Of a stretch of DNA of 64,000 nt, positions 32,988 through 44,790 are shown piece by piece. The stretch lies in contig NC_090620.1 of NCBI RefSeq assembly GCF_004359215.1, positions 3,030,729 through 3,094,728 of the forward strand, given 5' to 3'. The notes under the pieces are model-generated. The model was not told the origin of the DNA and did no database searches. It saw only the letters and a list, made by a program, of their open reading frames with translations. Position numbers and translations under genes: made by a program. Source of the DNA: Bremia lactucae (Eukaryota > Oomycota > Peronosporomycetes > Peronosporales > Peronosporaceae). Every line of letters begins with the position of its first letter. Position 1 is the stretch's first letter.

Positions 32988-34149
32988 CTGTCAACGGTGG
33001 TTAACAAGCGTGCGTGTCCGAAGCTGACTAAACAGCGCAGTGAAAGTGTTAAACGGCTGACGGCAGGGAGGAATCCTGTGGATCGTGGAATTTGCGATCA
33101 CGGGGTTCCGGATGCTTTTTTTTTTTGCCGATTTCGTTCTTAGAACCGTGTTTCGCACTCTTTGAGTGGTCGTCATACAGCTTTTAGGTAATCACGTGGA
33201 TGTATAACAGGACAAAACAGATTCTGCCTTTTTACTGGACCTGGGGGTTGGGGTGCAAGTTCGAAACAGGAATGGGGGTATTGCGGTGATCTTTTTTAGT
33301 CTGATCGGATCGAATCGGCTTGGGCGAGGATTCTAGCGCACCGAGCTTTGTTCAGTATGTGATTAAGCTCAAGCATGCAGCAGTGCTGAAAATATAGATT
33401 TAGACGTGGTCCGGTAGTTGTAATAAAATGAAGCAAAGCACTTTTGGCAAATTTTTAAGAGGCAGATTTTACTGAATGACATTAATTAGGAACATAACAT
33501 AACAGGACGGACGTTTGTTATCAACTCTGTAACTAATGAATTAGGAGCGTAAACTAGGCTCCAAATTGACGTGAGACCTGGATTGTGTCGTGGTCCCTTT
33601 GCGCGAAGGTTAACTCAATCTTGACAAGCAGGACGGTGGGGATGGTACATGAGTCATACATACATAGGGGGCAATTTATACTTGACATTGCGCATCGCCC
33701 TCATCATGATTCCGTGCGGATAAATCAAATTAATGCCCATGTAGAAAAGTCATTAATGTTGCGTACGATATAAGCTTGTGATCACCAAGACCATGCAATG
33801 GGGTTACACAGCAATATGCACGGGCAACAATTTTTTTGTATTTGCAATAAGCAGATTTTGAAATTAGTATCATCTAACTTTGTCTGATTGTCCACAGTAG
33901 ACAAATTGGAGTTTTTTTATTATCCTATTTTTACTTAAAATAAATTATTGATGATTCCTGCGAAAAACTCAAGAACACTCGATTGCTTCGACCCATCTTG
34001 ACCATTGCCGTCCGTAATATGCTTCACAATTTGTTTTTGACAAATTGTATTTGGATAGCTTGCAAAATAAGTAATGTTACTAATGAGAAGAGTATAACGA
34101 ATAAAGAATATTGTCTTCATACGGGGATGTAACGGGATGTCCCGTTACA
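32988..34149. other. Upstream and intergenic DNA, no gene seen
   Basis: The first 200 bases are presumably the promoter region of the membrane protein gene. Beyond 33200 the sequence is AT-rich, with only short open stretches (for example 33585-33773) and no recognisable element. Confidence 0.4.
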
Positions 34150-34640
34150 TAAGTATTTATCCTATTGGAGGAATAATATGTAATATTTCCTGTAAAAAGA
34201 AAAAAATAAAGAAGTACAAAATCGAAAACGGTGTATGCTTTGTAGAAGCATGCACTGAATTGTCGATGGCAAATTCTACCATCGGCAAGAACTCGCTCCC
34301 CCAACTCTTAGAAGAGAGGACGTCTCCGCGACGTATTTCTTCGAGAATACGGTTTGCACACTCCGTTTGATCATCTGTTTCGAGATGATCCTATGTTGAC
34401 ATTTTTAACTGATTTCCAAGTAATTTGGAACACAGTTTGCCAAAATATCGCCGTGAATTTAGGGTCTCGATCGGAGGCCAGTTCCCGGGGTAAGTCCATG
34501 GAGTCGAAATATCGTGTCAACAAAGGCACGAGAGAACAGGCTTTGGCTGGGATCGATTCCGGTATTGCAGCAAAATGAACCAAATGAATGTTGCCTTGCT
34601 CATCGAGCAGCGCAAGAGGTGCTGTGTGGCCCCTCACACC
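34150..34640 (-). mobile_element. Ty3/Gypsy integrase relic
   Basis: On the minus strand, 34637-34371 encodes LALLDEQGNIHLVHFAAIPE and PRELASDRDPKFTAIFWQTVF, an integrase-core stretch of an oomycete Gypsy element. After a break, 34330-34200 carries a shifted remainder. The relic ends at TGTAACGGGATGTCCCGTTACA-like termini around 34127-34148, which pair with a GGGAGTCCCGTTACA at about 35112-35126. It is truncated and frameshifted. Confidence 0.75.
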
Positions 34641-36241
34641 TTTGTCCGATGGCGTTCGTACGGCGGTCCGGTGCGAGGCTTGAACTCACGCGGATCACAA
34701 CGATTGTTTTGAAATCTGTTGCATTACCCACTCCGACATGATTTTAATGGATCGCAATGCACGAAACGGGTAGCGCCGATATTTCTCATCTGCTTGCTCT
34801 AAGCCGTTTGTGATAGCTACAGATCACGCGTCACTACGCTGGATGTAAGGTGACACAAATTCCTACCGAGCTCGTGGAGACTGGGGTTGTGAAAAGGACG
34901 ATGACAAGTAGTCATGCGTTTTTACCTCTAAAGTAAATGTAACAAAACAACGGTTCTCCAACCGATGTGTTCCCCATTACACTTAAGCTTCTCCTCCGTT
35001 CTATGTCAACGGTCTCACCCACTCACGCGTTCCTCTAACGATACTATAATAATATTTTCTGTCACCTACTTCAGTCACTATAGTGGCTGTCGGTTAGAAA
35101 ATGAATCGGGGAGTCCCGTTACATCCTCTAACCTATGAGGTGCTGGCAACGGTGTCGACTCATTATAGTCGACAATAAAGCACTGAAAGCGATTAGCCGA
35201 CCATACGCCCGTGTATTCATATGTCGTGCATACTGGGGAAGATTTTTTAAAATAGTCACTTAATAAAATTTGATTTAATATGGGTAACAGATTTGGTCGC
35301 CGCCAGATATAAATTTGGCGGCCGAAATCTACATATAAATTAGCTAGGATTCTGCTTGAGTAAGCATTACTAAAGTCAAAGCGCTCAAAATCCCCTCACA
35401 AAATGCATTCCGACTCGTGAACGATGTAGCACAACTCCAAAGAACATTTCTGAGGACTGTATTAAGGAAGTGGTCGTGGTTTCAAGCCCCACGGGGAATG
35501 ATAAACGCTGCATGGCAGAAGAGGAGTCGCCAAATTATCACGTGGTATGCCTTCATGGCTGCCAACGTTGACGTGCGGTTGATAATGTTTCCCGTGACCA
35601 GTTGAGAAGAACTGCGCAAGTTGCGACTGATCAACTGGCGAAAAAAAGAATACATCTGCCCTTCACATTGAGCTGGTGACAGCTCGCCAAAAGAATTCTT
35701 TCTTGGAGGGAAGATGGCATCAGCTGTCACCTTGTGATCCCTTGATAATCTATGTGCCTCATGACACAGATCTGAAGCTCCTATATTGATGAGTGGCCAA
35801 CTATATTCGCTCTCGCGAACAGTGTCAGCGCATTAAGCCTGCATCTCTATTTAATTTCCTATACTAAAGTTGTCTAATTTGGCTCGACTTTTAATAGCAA
35901 TGGCACTTAGAATCTTTCGACGATGGCCAATTAGAAGGTGCCAATCGGGTCGTGTCGGATGTTTAATGCACGAAAAAGGTGAACAGTACGATGATGATTT
36001 CATCGTACTAGATTTGTATGAATAATTTGATGTGAGACGGCGCGAGCACCCCATAGCGAAAGCGATGTCAGCTGAAGTAGCGAGGTCTTGCAGACAGTCC
36101 TACCGAGACGCTAGACCAAGCCATCTCGGTAGCGGAACAGCCTAAAACAGGGTCCGTACAAGAAACTTGGCTTTCTTCCTCTGTGTAGTCGGTGGAGGAG
36201 ATGCCAAATGTGAAGTGTCTTGCATTTGGTCTTCGGATCGA
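34641..36241. repeat. Mixed LTR fragments and unassigned DNA
   Basis: Family-2 LTR ends lie at 34936-34981 (ACAACGGTTCTCCAACCG then CCCCATTACA) and, inverted, at 35278-35365 (GGGTAACAGATTTGGTCGCC then GCCAGATATAAATTTGGC). An open stretch at 35417-35605 is unrecognised. No intact gene was found. Confidence 0.5.
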
Positions 36242-36373
36242 ATGCGAGTCCTTTTAAATGTACTAACTGTACTTCTGTTGCTCACATATCATGGTGCTAC
36301 TGATTCAGAGGCTGTCATAATTAGCCAGTCGGTGATTAATATGAATGCTATAAATGAAATAGATACAGGTTAG
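36242..36373 (+). pseudogene. Short secreted-peptide ORF, resembles the 5' end of an RxLR-type effector gene
   Basis: The ATG at 36242 opens 43 codons. Residues 1-20 are a good signal peptide (MRVLLNVLTVLLLLTYHG), followed by ATDSEAVIISQSVINMNA and a stop. Oomycete RxLR effectors often begin with such a signal peptide and an Ala-Thr/Asp-Ser segment before the RxLR motif. Here the frame ends before any RxLR or EER motif, and none is obvious in the next 200 bases. It may be a truncated effector gene left in TE-rich DNA, or a small secreted peptide. Recognition is by style only. Confidence 0.35.
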
Positions 36374-37107
36374 CGGTTTAGTTTGCTTCGGCGAATTAAT
36401 AAAGCAGACATAAGTCGGTTTTCTGCTGTGGCATGATAATTAATGTACCGCAGTTATGATTAATGTTGCCTTTGGACCGATTTCGCTAATTTTATAGGTT
36501 GTGACGAATTGCCAGTCGGCGATCAATTTGAATGCTTAAGCTAAAAAATGAGTTCGTATTTGCAGGATTAGACAGAGATTCGCGCCATGTACCAGTCGTC
36601 GAACAATGAAGTGTTACTTCAGGCGCGCTTCTTTGATGTGTATAGTCGCTGCAAGCAAAATACCACTTCTTGAGTATATCCTGGGTAAACACAGTGTACA
36701 ACCTGATCCGGAAAAATCAAGGCGATCACCGACTGGCCTGTAACGGGCTAAAGTTGCCCCACTGTTACACAGTCCCCGTTAAGTACACTTGGTGTACTAA
36801 GGGGATGGTCAATTACTGAATTAAAGTAGCGACTGGCGACGAATAAAGTTATTCGACGGGCTCTAAGTGACAAATCATTTGTCACTATATATTTTAAGGT
36901 GATGAGGGATACCTCATCGCCAGGTGCAGACTGGATGCATCTTTTGCTCGGCATATTCTAGCCAGCGTGTAATCATTCCTGGCGACTATGAGGTTACTCC
37001 TGTATCCCCAGCGTGTAATTCCTTGACGACCATTGCTACCGACTTGATTGGTAATATTAGCTGATACTTGACATCCTACTCAACATCAGACGCTGTAGCA
37101 GAGCTTG
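36374..37107. other. Repeat-derived spacer with a family-1 LTR start
   Basis: A plus-oriented family-1 LTR fragment begins at 36739 with TGTAACGGGCTAAAGTTGCC and can be followed to about 36835, then similarity to the copy at 1240-409 is lost. Nothing else can be assigned. Confidence 0.55.
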
Positions 37108-38650
37108 AAATGAGTACTAGCCCTGCACCTACAGATTCCGAGACGTTCACGCCCGAAATCCAGCACGAAACATTTTTCAAAGACGTCCAGCGACTGCAAG
37201 AATTAAATATTATCAGCAAATTCACGCCCAGTCGGTCTTGAAGTGCGTCGTCGTTGTGTGTGTGTGTGTGTCGAGTGCTTCAGCGTCAACAACACGAAGC
37301 TCGCATTCTCTCATGCCTCTACACGATGGCAGCGTCATGTAGCGTGTATGTGATAATTGTGCCTGTGCATTGCAACAGCGACGACATCACTATAATACAG
37401 TCAAAGTCTTTGAATTATGTGAATTTAATTTGCAAGAGCTACGGAATCTCGGCCAAGTGTGTCGCAAATGGCGTCGTGCGACCATCAAGTGTGTCTAAAT
37501 GTTTCGTCAGATTCAGTACTATTTGCCAACTCATCGTTTATCCGAGCGTGAAAAGAATCTCTTGATTATCAATCGCCACTTTCTTGGCGGTCATACAAAG
37601 TTCTTGCAACTTGTAAAAGCGGTTGATTTTCCTGCCGAGAATGAAAGGACAGAAAGTGAAGGACGAACATGCTTTTTTCAGCTCATCAACACGATACGAA
37701 TACGCAGTTAATTAATGAAGTTTTGAACCTCTTGACGTAAGAACGATAGTATAATTGCATGCTGACCATGCTGGTCGTATCACTGCCTCCCTTCGGCAAT
37801 CTGGTGTTGTGGGTGTAATCTCGCGCAATATCTACAATATCCAAGCACATGAACGCCGTAGAGTGTCAGGAGGGCGATCTCCGCTTGCAGTCTTGCTTGA
37901 TAGTCTTGCGGAAAACATCGATAACAACAACAGCGCACCGCACTACATGCAAGTCGATGCTGACAGCAGCTCACCCACCAATTCATTGCGTCTCCCTCTG
38001 CTAAGGAGATCGCCACCCGATTTAGCGCTAGTCGGGTCTTCTTGATTGACGACACCTACAAGACCAATCGGTTTAGACTATCACTGCTGCACATTGTGGA
38101 CATCACTGCGACCAACCAAAGCTACACTTTTGCATTCGGTTGTATGCTCAACGAGACAGGGGACGAATACTCATAGGCGGTTTAGAACCCGAGGCAGGTA
38201 CTCGAAATGTTCAGCATCGCTACACCAAAAACATTTGTTGTTGATCGCGAGCTGGCGTCAATGAACGCGCTTGAAGGCTGTATTCCCTTTGCGAGAACCC
38301 TACGTTGTCTCTAGCATACCATCACGAATAGTACTGCCAAGATGCAACGGCATTTTGACTCCGCCGAGGCATTCCAAACTATAGCACGCATGCGTTCGCA
38401 ACTATGTACATCGCCATGAAGAACACGAACACGAACACCTCAAATCTTCGAAGTGTCCAAAACTACCATGCTATTGCCGATTCCTCAGCTACAGCAACAT
38501 TGGGTAAAAGGCAATTCCAAGCACTTGTTTGTTCCCACGCAACAAGACGCTCTTTACACTTCTCCACACCACATCTCCACGGCGTTTCTTCTCGTAGGAC
38601 CCACTTCGTGGGAAAAGGCTTGGCACTAGGTTCGCTCTTGAATCCAGGCT
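37108..38650 (+). mobile_element. Degenerate MULE (Mutator-like) transposase
   Basis: An N-terminal piece may start at 37109 (MSTSPAPTDSETFTPEIQHE). Downstream, 37800-37920 encodes SRNIYNIQAHERRRVSGGRS followed by PLAVLLDSLAEN. From 37960, in another frame, THQFIASPSAKEIATRFSAS leads into FLIDDTYKTNRFRLSLLHIV at 38036-38095, the first catalytic region of MULE transposases. PKTFVVDRELASMNALEGC is at about 38224-38280. Stops and frame changes occur between these blocks, so it is a relic. No terminal inverted repeats were identified. Confidence 0.75.
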
Positions 38651-39599
38651 AAGTCTCATTGATTTTAGTGACCGCAGCTTCCCAAGTTGAGCTTGCGCCC
38701 AGAGCTCACTACCACGGCTTTATAAAGCCTCACAAAAGGACTTAGATCGGACCCATAGTTTACTGCTCGCGATATCGACGTCTTTGTTGACGCTTCAATT
38801 ACTACCAGTGCGGCCAAAAAATGTTCACCTTTAATCGCCAGATCTTTCATTGTATCATACATCACATTTGTCTACGCGTTTTTTATTCAGAATCGAGCGC
38901 CTAATCCTGGGAGCATCTGCCACACGCGGCGGTGCCAACGTCGTTCAGGTGGCCATGTTGTAGTATCGCAGTCGCGCTTGTATTAGAAGTATCAGCAGCA
39001 ACTTCAATCACTTTATCACGTCTATTCACCAAAACTTACAGCATGTCTTCGTTTTCTGTATTTGGTGCTTGCAGAAGATGAATGTTTGCGACAGAACCTA
39101 GCGTCTCGGTAACGCTTGATTGGTGCGATGTCGTCGCCATTCTATCGTTAAGCAAAATCTTGTAGCCTTCAGTTTCGTCCCTTTTACCGATATTGTAAAC
39201 TCTCACCGCGTAAAGCTTTCAATTCTTCTCATTAAGTTCCCGAAAACTCTTGCACGGTGATCCATATACTACAATTTAGTTAGCTCGGGCACTTTTCCCA
39301 TTTTAAGCTCAAGGGGTGAGGCTCGGATTGGAAATTCGTGGGTTGTGCTACGATCTTAAGATGTAAGATGTGCAGGCAGCTGGATCATATCAGAATGATT
39401 AGGCAAATTTTGAGCCGGAGATCGTGCATCGATCAATATTCATTAGGGATCGACGCATAAGCTAAGCTTTACCGTTGCTAGCCTGCTTCGCGGGCTCACT
39501 CACCTGACTTGCGACTCCAATTTGTATACACAGAAAGCTCACTTTGGTATATACGCCTTCACCGTCAATACAGAGGATATGCACGCAACATTCGAAACG
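38651..39599. other. Unassigned TE-flank DNA
   Basis: Short open stretches only (for example minus 38665-38865). No motif recognised; the sequence lies between the MULE relic and a Copia integrase relic. Confidence 0.35.
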
Positions 39600-39812
39600 C
39601 TTCTCAAAGTAACGAGAAAAGTATCAAAATTATTCGCAACGTTTTTTTCGGCAAGCACCTCACGCAATTTGTCTTATGGTCCACGAAGTTTACCAAGTAG
39701 CGATAATTGTGATGATTCAGCGGCAAAATCGGATCTTTCAACTTGCAACAAATAACACCGCCTATGTAGGCGGGCACGTCGTAATGCGGCCACGCTCTAC
39801 TTTGACACACAC
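39600..39812 (-). mobile_element. Ty1/Copia integrase relic
   Basis: The minus strand encodes VICCKLKDPILPLNHHNYRY followed by LVNFVDHKTNCVRCLPKKT. This is the beginning of a Copia integrase core (the usual form is cDLKGP...GNRYLVNFVDhkTNY). It stops at both ends within about 200 bases. Confidence 0.6.
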
Positions 39813-39913
39813 CCTAGCACAGCGAGGAAGCGGTTTAAGCTGCTTCTCTTGCGAGCAGTGAGGTAGTTGTGGTGGGCACGTTGGCGTCCTCACCCAATGC
39901 ACTAAGTACAATG

Positions 39914-40148
39914 GTTAAGTGTCGTCACGGGAGCGGTAATCCGGCTCCTCGTGCGCACTTACCAAGTAGGAAAGAGTTTTCAGACTGATTATCATTTAAT
40001 CGTATTGAATATAAATACCTATTTTTTACCAATCAAAATATCATCTCTATAGAATACACTTAATATGTATTGTGAGCGTATCTTTATAGATAACCCGCAT
40101 AACGGATGACGCTCGACGTCATATCTCCCAATGTGAATGCACTTATGT
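39914..40148 (-). repeat. Family-1 LTR internal fragment
   Basis: This matches 863-1105 base for base over long stretches (GTCGTCACGGGAGCGGTAAT, CTCCTCGTGCGCACTTACCA, AACGGATGACGCT). It lacks both LTR ends and is joined directly to an inverted family-2 fragment at 40150. Confidence 0.75.
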
Positions 40149-40149
40149 G

Positions 40150-40345
40150 GACACTAGTTGCGACTTGCTTCAACGATCCCCTGAACCCCTTGAACTAGCA
40201 TTCCTTAAGCTCTAATAGCTTGTACGACTGCCTGAGTTGTTAAACCCATCGATTCAATAGAAATAAGTGACTCTCTGATTCTAAAAGTCTTCCTCTGACT
40301 TTAGGAGCGAGGTAGCTCCTCTAAACCTGGTAGCACTGTAGTCAA
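40150..40345. repeat. Inverted family-2 LTR fragment
   Basis: Its reverse complement begins TACCAGGTTTAGAGGAGCTACCTCGCTCC (first 20 bases TACCAGGTTTAGAGGAGCTA) and follows the start of the LTR at 28168 through the GAGTC and GGTTC...GAACC regions. Similarity ends at the junction with the family-1 fragment. Confidence 0.55.
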
Positions 40346-41590
40346 TCTACGGCTGAGTCTTTACAAAACTAAACCTCCCGAAAATGGAAGAGGGCCCAGA
40401 ATTGTCAGAAGCGCAACGCATCGCTACCGTCTGCAAGACTCTTAATGTACACAGTTGTGTATACATCAATCGGATGTCTCACGATGCACCTTACCGAATA
40501 TCGTGTTTTTTTGTCATAAGCGTGAAGGTCACGCTTCCCTGCTTTGAATCCAGGAGCTTGGCTCGGTCCCTGATTCAGCACATGGCGGCTCAAATGTTTG
40601 CCTGAGCCGTGTGTTAAATTCTCATACGGCTTATGAACTAATAGGTCGTGAAGCTTGAGCCTGAAGCCCCATAATTTGACACTTCTGGCTGACTTGGAAA
40701 TGCTAAATTTCACTTTTTTCGCATCATCACTGATACGGTGAGCTTTTATGGCGTCGTCCGATTCGAAGAGCCATCTTAAAAGGAAGTCGCATTTGACTGC
40801 CTTAAACTAAGACATTTCTATCTTTAAGCTTTCGGGTCGACGTGGAACCGTCGGCCCGCTAGCAGCATGAAATGCTGCTGTCTCAACACATCCACGTGTT
40901 GAGAGCCTTGCTGGAAATAGCCGCATGTTGCTCTGTGTTGTAGAGCCAACAGCATAGCGCTAACGCGGGCCCGCCTACGACCGAGCTCATCCTCTCGATC
41001 GCTCTCCATTCACGGTCATACAAATGAGCGAACCTATTACGCGTTGCGTTATATCTTCTTGAGGGGCTTGAAAGCCGTATCCTTCTTCATCCAATATGTC
41101 CTTGTTGGATGGAACCTTTGTATCTGCATTAACTACTACATTACTCCACAGCCTAATAAGATGCTGTCAAGTATTGCAACACGTAATGAGAAAGTCATAA
41201 TATTGCTAAGTAACGCAACGGTTTTCACCTAATGTCACACTTCGTGCAGTCAGCCGTGGCCATGACGTCTCAATTGATTTCTATTCCAAAAATACGCGTG
41301 GGCCGTTAATTGGACTCTGAACTGCTACCAGGTGTAGCAGACACCATTTGCTAGTACTTTTAAAAGTACTAGACAACCTACTCTGATACAGTGAAGGTGG
41401 GGTGGCTCGGTTACTTTACGTACACGACGTGTAGAGGATGATTACAGGTAGCTAAGTAGTCTTAAATTCCAAAGGTTAGTCCTGCGCTTTTAAGATTGAA
41501 AAAAGTAAACTAAATTAATAAATTAGGCTCCTACGTAACGATCTTCTATTTACTACTTACATTACTACATAAATAAAAAAACAATGTATT
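40346..41590. other. Hairpin-rich repeat DNA, no gene
   Basis: No gene family could be recognised; an open stretch at 40384-40605 (73 codons) is unassigned. Many short perfect inverted repeats follow each other: 40518-40536, 40861-40879, 40881-40904, 41088-41111, 41322-41340 and 41351-41372. The sequence AGTACTTTTAAAAGTACT at 41353-41370 is a perfect 18-base palindrome. Confidence 0.5.
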
Positions 41591-42003
41591 GCGCCTCCTT
41601 GCGCACCGCACAATCGTGTCTCGTACCGATTAACGGGGTTGATTGAAACTTAAATCAACCAATTAGTAGAACAAATGTTTTCTTGCATCAATATTACTAA
41701 ATTTAGTAATTTTAAATTATTAACTCAACTAATTAATTAAGATAATTATATGTACTTCTTTGCTTATTTTCTTCCATGGAACATGATATTAATTATTACT
41801 CTATTAAAAACAATACTTATGTAACGGGACACCCGGTTACAGTTGCCTTAACATTGACTTTTTTTTTAGGATTTAATGTCTATCACGGTGCCTGCTCTCT
41901 CGGCTGTCGCCAATGACATCATGAAAGAGGCGGACTCTTCTGCCTCTACTGTAAAAGCTCTTGTCATCCTCTTCGAAAAAAGACGACTCGGAAGGGTGAC
42001 ATA

Positions 42004-42560
42004 ATGGATTACAGTCTCATTTCATTGTTGCAAACTTTGTACAAGGTGTTTGCGACGGTGATTGCCACCCTCATGCAGCTTCTTCCACCACATGTTATCG
42101 CGAAAGCACACCAAGCCATTCTGCGGGGGGGGGCGTCATATGCAAAAAGCTGTCGTAATGATGCTTGCCAGCCGAGGACGGCAGCAAAAGACGGTACCGA
42201 GGACATGGACACCCTCAGGATCATTCTTTTTTTTTGACTTTAAGAAGGCTTATGATACTGTGGACTTGTTGGAACATTTCACCATTTTGATTCTCATCTA
42301 AACTCATTCAATAAGTAAAATTTACATCATGAGTCCACGAACGCTTTATAGTAAATGGCGACCTATCCACGCAATGCCCATCAAATCCGGTATTCGAAAG
42401 GGCTGCCTGTTAGCACCTGTTCAAAACAGTTTCACGGCAGAGGTCTTAGAAATCGCTGTCTGACAAATGCTAAGCTCGACGGTCTTCCAATCCCTGGTTC
42501 AGTCGGGAAGTGCTCACATATTCTCGGCCTTTGTAGACGACTCCTGGTCCTTTCCCGTTG
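42004..42560 (+). pseudogene. Non-LTR retrotransposon reverse transcriptase relic (copy 1)
   Basis: In shifting frames the plus strand encodes LISLLQTLYKVFATVIATLM (RT finger region) and FFDFKKAYDTVD (motif A with the first catalytic Asp, near 42230). IKSGIRKGCLLAP (motif B, near 42380) and FSAFVDDSWSF (motif C with the Asp pair, near 42520-42550) follow. Stops and frameshifts separate these motifs. The motif order and spacing fit a LINE-type polymerase. Confidence 0.75.
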
Positions 42561-42899
42561 CATGATTCTTAGCTTACTTACACATGTTTCTTTAGTAGGG
42601 CATTATACCCGAATTAGCGGGTATAGCACGTCGTATGTTCTGTGCTATAAATGGAGAACCAGACCCATTATTAGCCAAAAAAGATGTCGGCACGTAGATG
42701 AAAGATTCCCGTTAGGTTGGGGAGTCTTTTTTACATAAGTATTTCGGACTTACTTAACGCTTCCTCACGTGCACGTTTAAGTCAGGTAACGTCACTGTAG
42801 GCCCGTTACACCTGGGAGCACTTAGTAGTCCATCCCATGACCAAGTTTGAGATAAGCCTTTCCCCGCCGTCGCCGACTCCAGAGATGACTTTGGATCAC

Positions 42900-43800
42900 A
42901 CGGCCTTCCCTCATCTCACAGTATAGAGTGGCAAGCTCTCCACCGCCTCGCAGCGGTGTTGGGAGAGGTCGTCGTCACGTCGCTGAGCTCAGCGACGCCG
43001 GACCAACGGCGACTTGCCATCCACAACGTCATAAACCGCGAGCTAGGCTATTATTAACTCCCTTGCGATCTTCACCGAACGAGTCAATGAAGATGAGAAT
43101 GAGAACGGACCGTTTTTCCTTGAATTGATGGTTTAAAGAGTTCAAAAGATGCGATTGACTAGCGCTTGATCGATTCGCCAAAAAATATGGATATTCTTTT
43201 CTCCCGGTTATCCAAAAAGGCCAAGGAGTGGGCACTCGAAAAATCGCGTTTTGAATGAGTGTGCGTTTCCGACCCTGACCGTTCTACTAAACAAATTTCG
43301 TCTCGCCTTTGAGCCGCTTCAAGACGACCTCCGCGTGCGTTGAGTTCTTCGCACTCAAACAAGCAAATATGTCGATTGCGACTAAGTCCAAAAGACCAGA
43401 CACCTGGCTTCGTGTATTGTCACGAAGCCCACCGACATAGCACACCAAGTCCACGCAAGTCCACGTCTTCGTGTTCGGCATGCGGAGGGTATGACGTGAT
43501 ATTGCCTCGCGCGAAAAGATCCATCTTTCTTGGAGGAAACATTCGCCCTTGCGCTACGCGAGGACTATATCGTGACATCTTCTTATGCAAGTGCCACTCC
43601 GGTGGAGCACCGAGCGGTAGGGCCAGAGCCGATGGAGATCGACGTCGTTGAGACGTCACGCGCGTGACGTCGTCCAATTTCTTTCGACAGTCTGCAAGGA
43701 ATGACCGTCCACTGACCAGCTTTTGTTGCCGAAAAAAATCAATGTGTCGGTGAGTCCGCGCACCAGTTCCCACCGCAATTACGCTGACGTATCAGGTCGC
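42900..43800 (+). pseudogene. Decayed retroelement gag-like region (copy 1)
   Basis: Plus-strand fragments include IEWQALHRLAAVLGEVVVTS, then RRLAIHNVINREL, and further on ALREDYIVTSSYASATPVEH leading into GPEPMEIDVVETS. The last two resemble the C-terminal part of oomycete Gypsy gag before the zinc knuckle. Frames are broken. Its closeness to a non-LTR RT suggests nested insertions. Confidence 0.5.
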
Positions 43801-44376
43801 TTCGTCTCTGACCAAGTTACACTGTCAAAAATCGATAGCGACCAGTAGGTATGGGCGCCTTACTGGTGGAATCTAGATCCGAGTCCTCCGATCGTAATTC
43901 GGACTCCTAGCATCAGCGTCTTCACGCATGACTGCCACAACATCAGATGGCGATTCGCGATTGATTTCGTGAATCTTTCTGTCGCCGTTTATCGGCGACC
44001 TTTGCGCGCGCTCCTTGACTAAGGAGCGACTGACAACGCATTGCGTCTATCGTTGTTACCGACGCGCGTTCCTGTCCGTGAGGCACCTGGCGAAGTTGTG
44101 TTGAAACTGGCTAATGAAAAGCCTCGTTGTTCTCCACGAAGAGAAGTATCACTGCCATACAGTATCGATAGTCTTAGCAGCAAGGACAACTTCTTTGTGA
44201 TACCCTAAATTATGCGTTTGATCGTATCTTGGTATCAGCGCCAGATCGACTGGTTGATGCGGTCTATTAAACGTCGAAAGTGATTTGACGTCAGCCAAGT
44301 GTTCACACATCATTTAATCGCTTAAAAGAGGCTGGTCTCATGTCGCCGTGGTGGACGTGCGTCTGCAACATGGACA

Positions 44377-44377
44377 N
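44377..44377. other. Assembly gap (single N)
   Basis: One undetermined base stands exactly at the join between the two identical 2,786-bp copies. Confidence 0.99.
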
Positions 44378-44790
44378 GCGCCTCCTTGCGCACCGCACAA
44401 TCGTGTCTCGTACCGATTAACGGGGTTGATTGAAACTTAAATCAACCAATTAGTAGAACAAATGTTTTCTTGCATCAATATTACTAAATTTAGTAATTTT
44501 AAATTATTAACTCAACTAATTAATTAAGATAATTATATGTACTTCTTTGCTTATTTTCTTCCATGGAACATGATATTAATTATTACTCTATTAAAAACAA
44601 TACTTATGTAACGGGACACCCGGTTACAGTTGCCTTAACATTGACTTTTTTTTTAGGATTTAATGTCTATCACGGTGCCTGCTCTCTCGGCTGTCGCCAA
44701 TGACATCATGAAAGAGGCGGACTCTTCTGCCTCTACTGTAAAAGCTCTTGTCATCCTCTTCGAAAAAAGACGACTCGGAAGGGTGACATA

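Larger units (their letters stand above)
41591..44376. repeat. 2,786-bp direct duplication, copy 1
   Basis: Every base that I compared is identical to 44378-47163, with a constant offset of 2,787. The two copies are separated by one N at 44377. The content is TE-derived: a plus-strand non-LTR reverse transcriptase relic at 42004-42560 and a decayed gag-like region around 42900-43800. Because the copies are identical and joined at an N, an assembly duplication is more likely than a recent real duplication. Confidence 0.95.

Noticed and set aside
40590..40640. Stem GCCGTGTG/CATACGGC resembling group II intron domain V
   Set aside because: Only the basal stem is similar; no GNRA-capped upper stem, bulge or intron-encoded RT nearby. 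More likely one of the many hairpins of this region.
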